Below, one piece after another: positions 12,752 through 23,922 of a stretch of 64,000 nucleotides of DNA. Source of the DNA: Muricea muricata (Eukaryota > Cnidaria > Anthozoa > Malacalcyonacea > Plexauridae). Under the pieces are notes generated by a model. The model was not told the origin of the DNA, ran no database searches, and saw only the letters and a program-made list of their open reading frames with translations. Each line of letters starts with the position of its first letter. Within the stretch, counting starts at the first letter, position 1. Where the stretch lies: contig OY979723.1 in NCBI GenBank assembly GCA_963855995.1, positions 9,119,013 to 9,183,012 on the forward strand, in the 5' to 3' direction. The position numbers and the translations under genes were made by a program.

Positions 12752-14468
12752 ATATGTCGCACACTGCATTTACAGTAGAACAAATTATTTGGCTCGTAGA
12801 ATGGCTGTCGTTCTTGTGACAACCTTGTAACAAGTCTGACAATGCCATCAAGCGTCTTACAGGATGTTAACATTGTGTAAACGCTTCCAAACGCTAAAAA
12901 TTATCACACGCGTGCGTATGCATGTACTACCAGTAGTGGTCATATAGCGAGTCTAGGTATTTAGGACATTTTAGGAAATGTAAGTTTTATTGCGAGAGAA
13001 AACTGCCATGAAGCTTGTCTTGCTTATCTTGGCTCTTTAGGTTACCAGCAATGTCGTCATCTAAGTTAATGCAAATGAGTTTTCCATTGTTTCGTGCTTC
13101 GAAAATGACTTAAATGACGTCATTCCTCTAACTTGAGAAGCCCAAAAACCACGAAGATGAAGTTTTTCTCTGAGACAATGTATCGCATTCCGTCTTAAAA
13201 TGTACTAAATTTTACAAATGTGTCAGATGCCACATAACAGCATGTACACTTTAAGTTTCTGGGCGCACCAATCACAATGGACAAATTTACATACTCTTTA
13301 TTCACAAAGTCATATATCTTGCCTACATTACTTTTACAAGTCTCGAAATTCTTATACCTTAAAAATATCTTGAAATAATATTCCGTAGTTCTTTCCTAGC
13401 GATTGTACTGTACATTCTTCGCACAACTAACTATTGTGGTGTGTCAGCATGCAACTGGTACACTGGTAGAAATTCGGGGAGAAAACAGTCACTTCTACAA
13501 GCCAGATTCAAGATTCGGCTCGAAGTTCTGTTGCCAGTACAGGGTCGTAACTACAGCAATAAATGGGTTCTCGTTTCCTTTGAAATCAGTGGTGTTTTCG
13601 AGGTTGATTTCAAGGGCAGAAAACCAATATAAGAATATGCGACCCCAGAGGCATGTTCGGTTGCAATTTCCCTAGCAACTTGTGTCGCAATTAACGCAAC
13701 TGCGACACAAGTTGCAACATAAGTAGAATAGTGCCACAGCACCATAACGCTTTGGTTACCGTCATGAGCACGGATTTACTAAGTTTAAAAGTGTCCATTA
13801 ACTAAAACTACATATTACTTATTAATTACTAGTGAGCCTGGTTGGTAAAATAACAATTTTAAATAACATGCACAATTACTAAATTTGTATAGTCTAGAGC
13901 CTGGGTTAAAACTGCAAAAAATCAGGGTGTTAGCTAGCCCATATAGGGTCCGTTTGACGGACTCTTCCCAATTGAGAGAACTAAGGAACTTTCCCAATAA
14001 GAAGTGGGAAGTTTCTATTTTATAAGATGAATGTGACAGTGTATACTTCGTTTACTTTTATTGTTATCTATATTATAAAGAAAATACTGTAAACAAAAAC
14101 AACATTTTCCCAATTTGCCAAAAAACGGACTTAACTTTAGTTTTCCAGCTAACACCCTGGAAATGCGGAAACTCTGAGGTACTTTATATAAAAAAAATGT
14201 GTTGCAACTTTAAGTATACTAGACAACTCCACAGAGATGACCAAGTCTGTCAAAATCATACTTATGGATATGGACAGTTAAATCAACTCAATTCTTTTGT
14301 TCTGTGAGTTGCTGACGTTTTCATGCAGCCAACACATGTGAGGAAATACCTTCATCTGCTCTCACAGTATTTGCTAACTGTTTCATGCTTTCAATTGTGT
14401 TCTGAAATCTTTCAGAACTGAAAATGCACTTAGTCTTGTAAAAACTTACAATAAAATTGCCAACTCTT
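12752..14468. other. Intergenic region between two convergent genes
   Basis: This holds the 3' flank of the FN3-thioredoxin gene and of eIF4E3. It contains a piece of the TTGTTACAA-type repeat (12815-12870), a small hairpin at about 13678-13715 built on TTGTGTCGCA / TGCGACACAA, and the MITE at 13919-14165. The short open frames around 13403-13675 have no recognisable content or splice context. Confidence 0.7.
13919..14165. mobile_element. Palindromic MITE in intergenic DNA
   Basis: The left end reads AATCAGGGTGTTAGCT and the right end reads AGCTAACACCCTGGAAA. Further inward GGGTCCGTTTGACGGACT is mirrored by AAAAAACGGACTTAA. The arms are imperfect and the interior is AT-rich, as expected for an old non-autonomous DNA transposon. 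Confidence 0.75.
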
Positions 14469-16779
14469 TCATTCCTTCTTTAGTGGGCCACTGGTTGGAA
14501 AGCCAGGAGGTCTGGTGATGACCCTTTTACCTTCAAAGGCATGGTGGTCTCGATGAACTAAAACATAAAAGTCATGTTGTGGTAAGTGCATTCCGATCAG
14601 AGGAATGGACTTAAAACACTCCAAAATAACTGTTGCTGAAACTACACCTATGACATGGCTTGATACAATTTACATCCAGTTTACTACTGCCCAAATACAT
14701 GTTCAATTAAGTTTGGTTTCTGTGGTATTTTCATTTAAGTATATTTTCCCAATAATTTTCTTTTGTTCATAAGTAAAATTATACTTTTCCAGCATTGTGT
14801 GTTGGAATGCACAATCCATGCTCGTGGTTTGTAGTCAAGGCATCAAATTAAATTTTGAAATCCACAAGTCAGAATCTACTGCACCGGTAGTTAACAATTT
14901 GATCATGGGATCTACATAGATTTCAATGTGGTGATGCATAGCGAGTAGAGTAGCCATTTGCAATAGTATACTTGCAATAGTATGATTCTACTAAAATTTG
15001 ATGGTGTCTTCGATCACATCTAGGACAAAATTACTATTAAGGAACTATTAGAACATTATGATTTAGAATGTCATATATTATGATCAGAATGCCATACATT
15101 ATGATCATCCAGATCATATTCCAAATTATAGATCATCATTATGATTAGAACCCGGATAATTTTACTTACATTTATAAAAAGCATCTTCCATGTTTAGTTG
15201 CGGTAGGATTTCTGAAATCTTTTTTAAAACCTACACAAGAAAATTTTATATCATGTAAAAAGCGCTTAAAGGCAAAATCATGCTCACATATGATTCAATT
15301 GTTACCAACCTTCGACTCGCTTGCTAAATGAGCTTGTGCATTCCAAATTTGTAAAATATCATCTCTATCACGGATACTAACACTCAGACCAACTATTTCA
15401 TCCCCTACATGCAGAAATAGTAAATCGTAAGTAGATGTATAAACCCATACAGGTACATAATACAATATAGTGTAATTTTGTGGAAACAGCCTGTTATCAC
15501 AAGATTATACTTTGATCGATGATCACCATGCAAACATACAAGGAACTAAATACAGTAGTGATATCCTCAACCATACCTTCTGCTAGTACATCATTTAGAC
15601 TGTGCTCTCCAATCAGAGCCAAAAGCAGCTCTTTCCAAGCTTTATCCTGAAAAAAGACACATTAGGCTGCATGGTTTCACAAGGTGAAGATTTACTGTAG
15701 TATGCACACTAAATGTAGTTTGGTAAGTTGATGGTTAGCTAGTTATCTCAACCAACCCATCAATTACTCACTGTATAGTTTTTAGGACATCTCATTTTCC
15801 AATAACCACCACAAATATTTTCAGCATCCTCCCAAACAGGTCGTCTTTCACCCCTCATCATGTGATAGCTTGTTCGAAATCCGAGTTTTGACGCTTCTGG
15901 AATATTGTTAAACACACTCCAGAAACTCTAGATAATTCCGCAATCAAGGGCAATAAATACATTAGGCTACAGCAGCTTATGCAATTCCCATATAGCATGA
16001 AGGCAGGTGCTATACCAATATGTAGCTTTTTTGTTGAATTCAATTCGAGCAAATTCAACTGACATTAAATTTGTCTCAAATGCGACACAAATTCATCTCA
16101 GGGTTGAATAGATGATAAATTAATGAATTTTGAAAAAAAATATTTTTGTAGCCACTTTTCAGGCAAAGTTGAAAAATGTAAACAAAAAACAAGCCTTAAT
16201 AGACCTCGATTGTACAGTTTACAAAAGCACTATAGTTAGTATTGTTCTAACACAAAAAGGAACATGGCTTTGTATGAGCTCAAATCGGTATAATTGCGAC
16301 ATACACATATTGAGGGGCCTTCACTAATTATTGCTAAAAATTCTTGTAAGGGTGTAACATGCCTCCCCCCGTTAGTGCCAAAATGGTCCCCTGTCTTCAT
16401 TTGCAATTTTATCAATTCTAAACAAAATAAACCTGAATCGTCGTAACGGTGTAAATTTTCCTCAAATTCGCTGCATATTCGGCTGCCGTTGCCCCTCGAA
16501 CATACCTAAAAATCAAAACCCAAAAACCCTGAGCGACATATTGAGAATATCAACACTCAAGTATGGCAATAATGTAAAAACCACGAACCTATCCAGCCAC
16601 AAAGTCCAGGGTGTGTTTAAAGGCAAACCACTCTTCTCGACCGAGGAGATTTGCTCCAGGAATTTCCGAGTTAGCTTTGGGGAATTAAAAGCTTCCGTTA
16701 GAATCGCTCTTGACGGCGAAGAGGACAGAGGAACGGGAGAAATATCGGAAAACTCCAGAGACCCAGGTGGCATCGCCAT
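14469..16779 (-). CDS. EIF4E3: Eukaryotic translation initiation factor 4E type 3
   Basis: Seven minus-strand exons, read 16779-16589, 16505-16433, 15927-15772, 15646-15577, 15404-15310, 15230-15170, 14557-14469, encode 244 residues with every phase matching. Family signatures are [60 protein letters not shown] and [11 protein letters not shown], in the order found in vertebrate eIF4E3. The protein should bind the mRNA 5' cap. The second cap-stacking tryptophan is kept (Trp120). At the variable first position, where classical eIF4E has Trp and vertebrate eIF4E3 has Cys, this protein has Tyr74. The ATG at 16779 begins MAMPPG, much like the mammalian MALPP start. The gene is divergent from STIMATE with 209 bp between start codons. 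Confidence 0.96.
15474..15550. repeat. Interspersed repeat, copy 1
   Basis: The phrases AATTTTGTGGAAACA and CACCATGCAAACATACAAGG, separated by AT-rich DNA, occur here and again at 48556-48662. The first lies in an eIF4E3 intron, the second in an LRGUK intron, so it is a dispersed element of unknown type. Confidence 0.75.
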
Positions 16780-16988
16780 TTTCGGGAAACGAAGGACGAA
16801 TACAAAGAAGGATCATAATAACATAAGTGTCAAATGACAAACCAGGGAGGGGTGGTCATTTTTTTGAAACTCATGAATGACAGTCGCCATAATTATGACT
16901 TTATAAAGAACCTATTTCTTTCCAGATGAGCTCTGATTTCTGGAGTTAAATGCCTTTACAATAAACTGAAAATGCTTATTGTTTATTG
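16780..16988. promoter_or_regulatory. Putative bidirectional promoter, EIF4E3 / STIMATE
   Basis: Only 209 bp separate the start codons of two outward-facing genes. Both 5' untranslated regions and both core promoters must fit here unless there are upstream non-coding exons. I could not identify a convincing TATA box. Confidence 0.6.
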
Positions 16989-19002
16989 ATGATGAATTCA
17001 AGCGTATCAGCGCTTTCAATAAACGCAACAAGACCGACTACTACGACTATAAATGCAACAATGGCAGCCAAAGAGCAAGGAGCTGTGAAATGCGATCTCA
17101 CAGACACTTTCGGGTTTTTTATACAAGGATTGTTAGCTGTGGTCGCTTTTAGTACTCTAATTTGTAAGTTAATTGTTCGTGATAACATTTTATTCCATTT
17201 TATTAAAATGTACATGTATTTATACGTATTTAATTGCATTTATATTGTGTAGAATTGAGCATTCAAAGTCATCATCACTTTGAATGATTTCATTTTGTTC
17301 ATCTTTGTAGAAATTTATCTCTGTTTTTATATGTCCTCGTAAACATTGATAAGGCCAAAGGGAAATGAAACTATGTGCGACATTAGTATTTAATATTTAC
17401 TGACCACTGGAGATACCCATTGCAACCAATAGTGTTCAATAATATTCACACGTGAACATCTTTCATTTTCTCCGCTTTTTACAGTAAAAAGATTTCGAGA
17501 ACCAAAAAATCAAAGAAGACCTCTTCAAATCTGGTAAATATGAGCCTGTGTTAAAACTATATCATATATATTGTTAGAAATTAAAAACTACTCCAACTTG
17601 ACACTCACAGGAACTACTATTGTCACTGAAAGAACCAGAAAAATATTTGAATAGATTTCTAGGTTAATTTTTCAAGTCCTTACTACCAAACCTCAAGCCT
17701 TGTTGAAATTTTTGTTTTGTTTCACCATATTGGGCAATTCTTGTGTGAAACACATGACACCAATGACAAATGTCAACAACAACCAACGTCATGCCTAAAT
17801 TATTAAGTAAGAGGAAACGTACATAACTATGAACTGCATAACAATCAAAATTTTAATGGTGCCAAGATGTAGAACTGTGCATTTCAAAAGAAGTTTTATT
17901 CCTAGTATGTGTAATAATAGTCTACAGTAGGCCAAACTTGAATTTATAATAGTTTATCTAGTGTAGTCTTATATCTTAGTATATTTTTTTATGTAAGAAT
18001 ATCGCACCCATCGTGTGAAATGCCAGAATAGTGCTATGCTCCTACATGTACTATATATTCGGCATATATACACACCATATCTAGATGGTAGTCTTTCCAA
18101 AATTTACAGGTTTTACGACACCTCAAAACAAGCCATTGGAGCTCTGCTCATACATTTTGCAAACGTCTATTTGTCAACATTGTTCAAGGGTGACCCTTGT
18201 ACGTGGTAAGTACCATGGTTGCAGAACAGCACTGGGCTCCCTTAAGAACACTTTTTAATTATAGCACTTTATTTTTTTCTCCAGGTATTTTATCAACTAC
18301 CTTTTAGATTCAACGCTTGGCCTGTTCTTAATCTACATATTCCTTCAAATTTCTCAACTTATTGTGCATTGTTACAAATGGAATACTCTTATCCTTGGAG
18401 AATATGGTAAGTTTTTATGCTATCTAGTACTGCATGGTCTGCTGGAGGAGGAGAGGAAACTTTATAAACAGCAACACTTCCAGCTCTTAACCCTATTTCT
18501 ATGGAACTCACATTTCTCATTTCTAGGAAAACCACCTCAATGTGATGCTTGGATTGGGCAATGTGGCCTTTACATTCTTGTTATGGTCCTTGAGAAAATT
18601 GCGATAGCATTGTTAGTCATGCTGGAATTCTGGCACGACGTCCGTCAATTTATATTGAAACCAGTTCGTAAATATCCCAAAGTCGAAGTTGCCTTAGTTA
18701 TGTTGATTATCCCTTTTATAATAAATGTAAGTTTAGTCCTAAGTGTGTAAAACTTGCCTGTGTTTGTGTAAAGTCTAGATATTTTCTAGTCAGCTATTTA
18801 AAATTTTATTGTCCTCTTTCAGGCAATAATGTTTTGGGTTGTTGACAACTTTTTAATGCATAAAGCAAAGAAAAGCCGAGAAGCAAATGAAAATGGACGA
18901 GTGCAGTTCTCCAGAGCAAATACATCAAACACTGAGGAGGTCGAAGTTCTTTTAAACAATTCTGACAATGAACATTTGATTCACAGAGATCGTGAAACAT
19001 AA
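16989..19002 (+). CDS. STIMATE: STIM-activating enhancer (STIMATE / TMEM110)
   Basis: Six exons in consistent phase: 16989-17163, 17485-17533, 18110-18205, 18285-18406, 18527-18726, 18823-19002, giving 273 residues. STIMATE is an ER multipass membrane protein that promotes STIM1 conformational change at ER-plasma membrane junctions in store-operated calcium entry. Evidence here is a multi-span hydrophobic profile ([88 protein letters not shown]) and the conserved segments [30 protein letters not shown] and [15 protein letters not shown]. The C-terminal tail is short, acidic and Ser/Asn-rich. The start ATG at 16989 is followed by another ATG at 16992. Likely 3' processing signal AATAAA lies near 19776. 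Confidence 0.95.
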
Positions 19003-19877
19003 CAGTTTGTATGTAGGTTGTACATAGTTTGATAGTCATGCTGTAGTTAGTATTAATGCAAGCTTTTTTTCCCAGACTGTTTTTGTACAGATGTCAAACC
19101 ATTGTCAGCTATCTTTGAGGAAAAATGGGTGATCACACAACTTACTTATGGTTCTGTAGCAAGGGTCCGTTCATACAACCCCAGTCACCAAAATCTCTTG
19201 CCTACCTGTGATTTTGTTATTTAATAGTTTAGGTCCCCACCAACACATATTAACAAGCTTTTTGAGTGCTTAGTTATAACAATGAAAGATAATAAACTAT
19301 AGAAATTGGTTTTCTAAAGAACGAATCACATACAATGATGACTTTTGTTTCAAAAGGCCAATAATGACTCAATAGTTTGACTGCAATCTTGTTCCCAGAG
19401 ATTGCCCATTTTCATGGTCTTGGAACAAGATTGGAAGCTGGAAAAGTCACCATATGAACATGCTATCCACGGTACAAAGCCTGGAAGACAAGTTTAGGAC
19501 ATGAAAAGCATCAAATATGTTGCAATGTTTTTCTTCAAAATTTGCAAGTGTTTGCTTCCATAAAATGAATGTGTTTTGCAAATGATGATTATACATTGAA
19601 ACCATATGGCCCTGCTATCAAAGACACCTATTCCAAAGGGATCTCATCCACTTTAAACTATGACTACTTAAAGTAGTCGTAAATCTTAGCTATATACAAT
19701 GTTTACCAGTTTAAAAACACTTGATAAATTTTGATAATTGATAGTATCTTTTTACATTGTCCATCACTCATGAGTAAATAAAAAATGCAACAGTTTTAAT
19801 TATAGTGTTTTATATTATTATGCTTTGATTGAAAGAGCGACGTAAATCATTCATATACAGTAAATTGTTGTTTTGCA
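19003..19877. other. 3' flanks of STIMATE and tafazzin
   Basis: AT-rich sequence between the stop codons of two convergent genes. It contains a candidate polyadenylation signal for STIMATE near 19776 and no other exon-like content. Confidence 0.7.
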
Positions 19878-22800
19878 TTATTTCTTATGTTTGCTATGTA
19901 GCCATTCGGTTTCTTCTTTTAATTCTTGAAATCGTTCTTGCATTCTGTCTGTGATTCTTTTCCGGGCACCAATCTGAGCATGAAGTTGATACAGAGATAA
20001 GTTCAACACTGCCTATTATTTAACAAACTAAATATTTAACATCCAACTTACTGCTGTTTCCTTCAACTCTTTATATTCATGAATGATGTCATTAAAAAAC
20101 ATTGGTTTGCCAATATTGATGGTAACATTCTGTTATTTAAAATGGTAACAAACATTGTTTACTGACAGATGAATATAAACAGCTCAGACTAATTAAAGGA
20201 AAAGGTGTAATACCTTTCCAATTCTTGGTATGTATGGCTTTCTGTTCGGTAGAACATCGTCAAGTCCTGCATAATTATGATATTTAGACAAAATTAACCA
20301 TGGCATGAAATGTTAACTAAGAGATATTAAATTTTATAACCTGACTTTTAAGGTTTAAGGAGTTTTCTAACAATAACCCATCATCTTCAAGTAAGTTGAG
20401 ATTTTTACACAAGTTTCATCCAATTACTCAACAAGGTCATTATAAGGATCAAGTTAGTGGCAATAATATAGGAAAGAAAACTGATTTAAAAAGGAGCTAC
20501 CTTCAAGATGAATTAGCAATTCAATATATCTTACCTAATTGCCAAAATGGGATGACTATTGGTACTTTGGATGATTCTGCAATCAATCGACCGACACCTG
20601 GCGAAAATGTAATAGGTTGGAATAAAAGTTGGGAAGAAAGATACAAGTTCACAAAAATTTAATGTAACATTATTAACCTACCCCATTTTAAGCGGCAAAT
20701 TTTTCCTGTTTCATTTACATGGCCTGAAAGCAAGTATAACCACTGATTAAATTTAATTTCAAGTACATGCAAATGGTATAAAAAATAGAAAAAAATATAC
20801 TGATATTCATTTCTGTCAAGTACCTTCTGGGAAAATATGAACCCACTGGCCATCATTGAGACGATCTAACGCAAAATTCATTCCTTTCTGGTGGACACCA
20901 TTTCCTTCAGAAAGCAACATGCAGTCACTCATAAGACGAGATGGAATTCCAAATACTGACCATGCAAAAATAATTCTAATTACAATAAACAAATTGAACT
21001 AAGTAGATTATACCTCTTATGACTGGTATTACCTATACAAAAACATTGAATGAGCTCATTAAACAATGTGGGTAGCATAAATGGAGAGACTACATTATTT
21101 GGCAACTACTACAATTGTACATGATTTAGGTAGGGATTATGTTCACTTTGATAAAAAAAAGAGATGATTTAATATGATCATCAACATCATCTTAATTTAT
21201 AGTTAGTAAATGGCACCCATATATATATTGCTTGTAAGTTTTGATCAGCTTGTCCATTATTCCATTCAAGTATGGTGGCTAATGGTCATACAGAGTTCTA
21301 GGACCAAGCATGACATTAGCAAAGCTCAAGACTCTGTGAGAGAAGCAAACATTGATCAGAATCATGAAACTTCCTTGAATGCAGCTCTGCATTATACTTT
21401 CAAACAAGAATGGTTGGTTAGCTGAATTGACTTCCAATCATCATTCACATTGTCAAAAATGTTGCTATCTTACACAAGCTCCCTAATGCAGCCTCACCTT
21501 TCCCTTGCTGAAATACTGGCTCAACAACCAAGTATAAAAACACATTTCATCTGCACCAATAGACCTGTTGTGACAGATATAAACTGATGAAAATTTGTTT
21601 GAGCATCATTTCAATTAACGTTCTTATTTTATTCAATTGCTTTACCAGTACATATTAACGATCTTATCAGTAAAAGGTTCGTACCATCTTATGAGTTGCG
21701 CATTCATGACATGCCTCCACTTCAACATTCCTGTTGATTCAATTGCATATCAAATATAATTCTTTTAACCAACTTTTTGAGAGACTTCTAAATAGTAACT
21801 GTTACAGCAAGCAGGGCTTGAAATCATATGGAAGGCATTTAATGGCTAGCACCTGCCGTGTCAATATTTCTTGGGGTAGGAAACTGGAGCATCCAGTGAG
21901 AAAGCCCATAATTTTCTGCAGAGCATTGACATATTAAGCAAAGATATTTTCACTATTTTCACATAGGCAAAGAACATGGGAGGAATGGGAAAGAGGGGGA
22001 CGGGGGTCACTTGGGAGATCTGGTGAAACATTTTGATATATCAACATACATAAAAATGCAAGTTCCTGTTGTTTGTAGCCACATATTTACTTTGAAGCTT
22101 TGAGTTGAAGAATGCATATTAATTTTATAGCTTGTCACACCCTCTCACCTTGTCACACCCCATTTTTGGGATGCATTTTTGGTTGGCGACGCCAACTGCC
22201 AGGCACAGACAACTTGAGTGAACGTACTATCTGTTGCTGATATTGTAGGTTAGATACACAACATTCACTGAAGCCTGCCTGGCAGGCGTTTAGCGTGAGC
22301 GGCAGCGAGAAAACACTTGCCCAAACGACCATGAAAAATGTGTTTTCGCCCACTCAGGGTGATTGAAGTTATGTAATTAGCACCTTTACCTATTAACCAA
22401 TCATAGTCAAAATTTATATTTAGAATCATGCTTGCTTTTTTCTCTGTATCAGGTTGCAATTGTATTTTTACAACAAGCACTGCAATTGTAAATTATTACA
22501 ATTTAAATTACATTGTATTGTTCTGATTTTAACAAAATTTTGAAGCCTAAAATGTCAGAAACTTTCTTTCAAAGCATTAACAGCAAAAAAACCTGAAAAA
22601 CGCCTGCTACACAGGCTACAAGACCAGCGTGTGAGGTACAGTTTATTGTAAAAAGTGCTCAAAGGAACAATCATATCCAGACCATCTAACTCTCACTCAT
22701 TTTGCATGAGACACACATGTGATCTATTTCTCACATTGACACACATAGACACTATTTTCTCATACAAACGTGAGAAATATGGAATCTACATCCATTTTTT

Positions 22801-23589
22801 GTTTTAACACATCTCTTTGCAAGTAAAATATTAATAAAACATGCATTATATACACCACTACCACCAATGAAAATGACCAGTAGTGTAGTTTGTCCCTGGT
22901 TTTGTTGTTCTTTTATATATATTATTATTACTATTATTTACAAATATTTTGACACGGTAACATCTCAACCTCACCCTAACTAAACTAAAACGATGATAAA
23001 AATTATATGGAAAATAAAAAGGTTGATTTTCAGATGGCCGTGTATTCTATATACAAGTTAAAAATATTAATTAAGTGAGTATAATATATATGTACAAGTT
23101 AATATCTATATTGTATTTTAATCTTCTTCGAAAATACAGTAAATGATATTTCAAGTTTTAGAAAAAATTCAGGTGGAAAGGGGGGGGGGGAGCAGGTAAA
23201 TTTTAGTTGGAAGGTCTGCATACCAACACCACCAAAATGCATGAAATAGAGTATTTTACTTACCCCATATCAAAGGTTCGTCAAAACAAGATATATGATT
23301 GGTTACAGTAAGCAGAGGTGTGTCCTTGACACGAGAAAACGTCTCTTCTAGGATCTCAAGATTGTAGACATGTTTTCGATTGAGCCACCCTGTAAAAATA
23401 GATATAACCGGACTGTTTAGGTATACAGCTAGAATACCGTATCATTTGAAAGTATTTCAACTTACCTAGCCATATTTTACTAAACGCAGCAGTTCCTCCA
23501 ATGATAATCGCACTGCTCAGACGCCACAATCTGCCGTTTAAAGTCTTTGGAAAGGGCCATTTTAAAGCAGTAGACGGCAGTTCTTCCAT
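19878..23589 (-). CDS. TAFAZZIN: Tafazzin, cardiolipin-remodelling acyltransferase
   Basis: Minus-strand exons: 23589-23466, 23389-23264, (21032-21014, tentative 19-nt microexon), 20955-20824, 20723-20682, 20597-20535, 20266-20214, 20129-20052, 19973-19878. Tafazzin is the mitochondrial phospholipid-lysophospholipid transacylase that matures cardiolipin. Markers: N-terminal [19 protein letters not shown]; the HX4D catalytic motif in [36 protein letters not shown] plus [47 protein letters not shown]-terminal [16 protein letters not shown]. The segment expected between LIWG and the VIPVIR microexon (around the RW..AA..ICFT region) was not found, so one exon may be missed, or lies in the long intron 21033-23263. 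The start ATG is 23589; an upstream in-frame TTG is unlikely to be used. Confidence 0.92.
22650..23263. other. Long tafazzin intron, AT-rich, poly-G tract
   Basis: No exon could be recognised here on either strand. A run of about ten G lies near 23180. The missing tafazzin segment could still be hidden in this intron (21033-23263). Confidence 0.5.
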
Positions 23590-23922
23590 GCCAAAATATG
23601 AGAAGACATTCCTTAATTGTTGCTCATTCGCAGGCAAAAAGTTAGGAAGAGAATTAAACGTTCTTTTATTAATTATTTAATGTAAAACTCATTATTATCT
23701 CATCATCAATAGAGGGCCATCTTGGAAACGAAAGTACAGTACATAACGTATTACACAAAGTACTTCATTAATGTTGTAACTGATCTCGTGCAATCTGGAT
23801 GGACTGACAACAGGAAAACGCTCGCTGAGGGACACTGATTTGCATAACAAAATTTAAGCTGTCAACAATTTTAAAATAGTTTCGGTTTCAATTTCTATTC
23901 AATCAGCTTTTGACACGGATTG
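23590..23922. promoter_or_regulatory. Putative bidirectional promoter, tafazzin / ZnF-UBP gene
   Basis: 333 bp lie between the start codons of two divergent genes. It should hold both 5' untranslated regions and promoters. No clear TATA box was identified. Confidence 0.55.

Noticed and set aside
13403..13675. 90-codon plus-strand frame in the intergenic region
   Set aside because: No recognisable domain, no exon borders, and it runs into a repeat-derived hairpin.
20396..20662. 88-codon plus-strand frame
   Set aside because: It is the antisense shadow of the tafazzin exon 20597-20535.
22153..22480. Minus-strand frames as the missing tafazzin exon
   Set aside because: They lack the expected RW..AA..ICFT pattern and have no matching splice phases.
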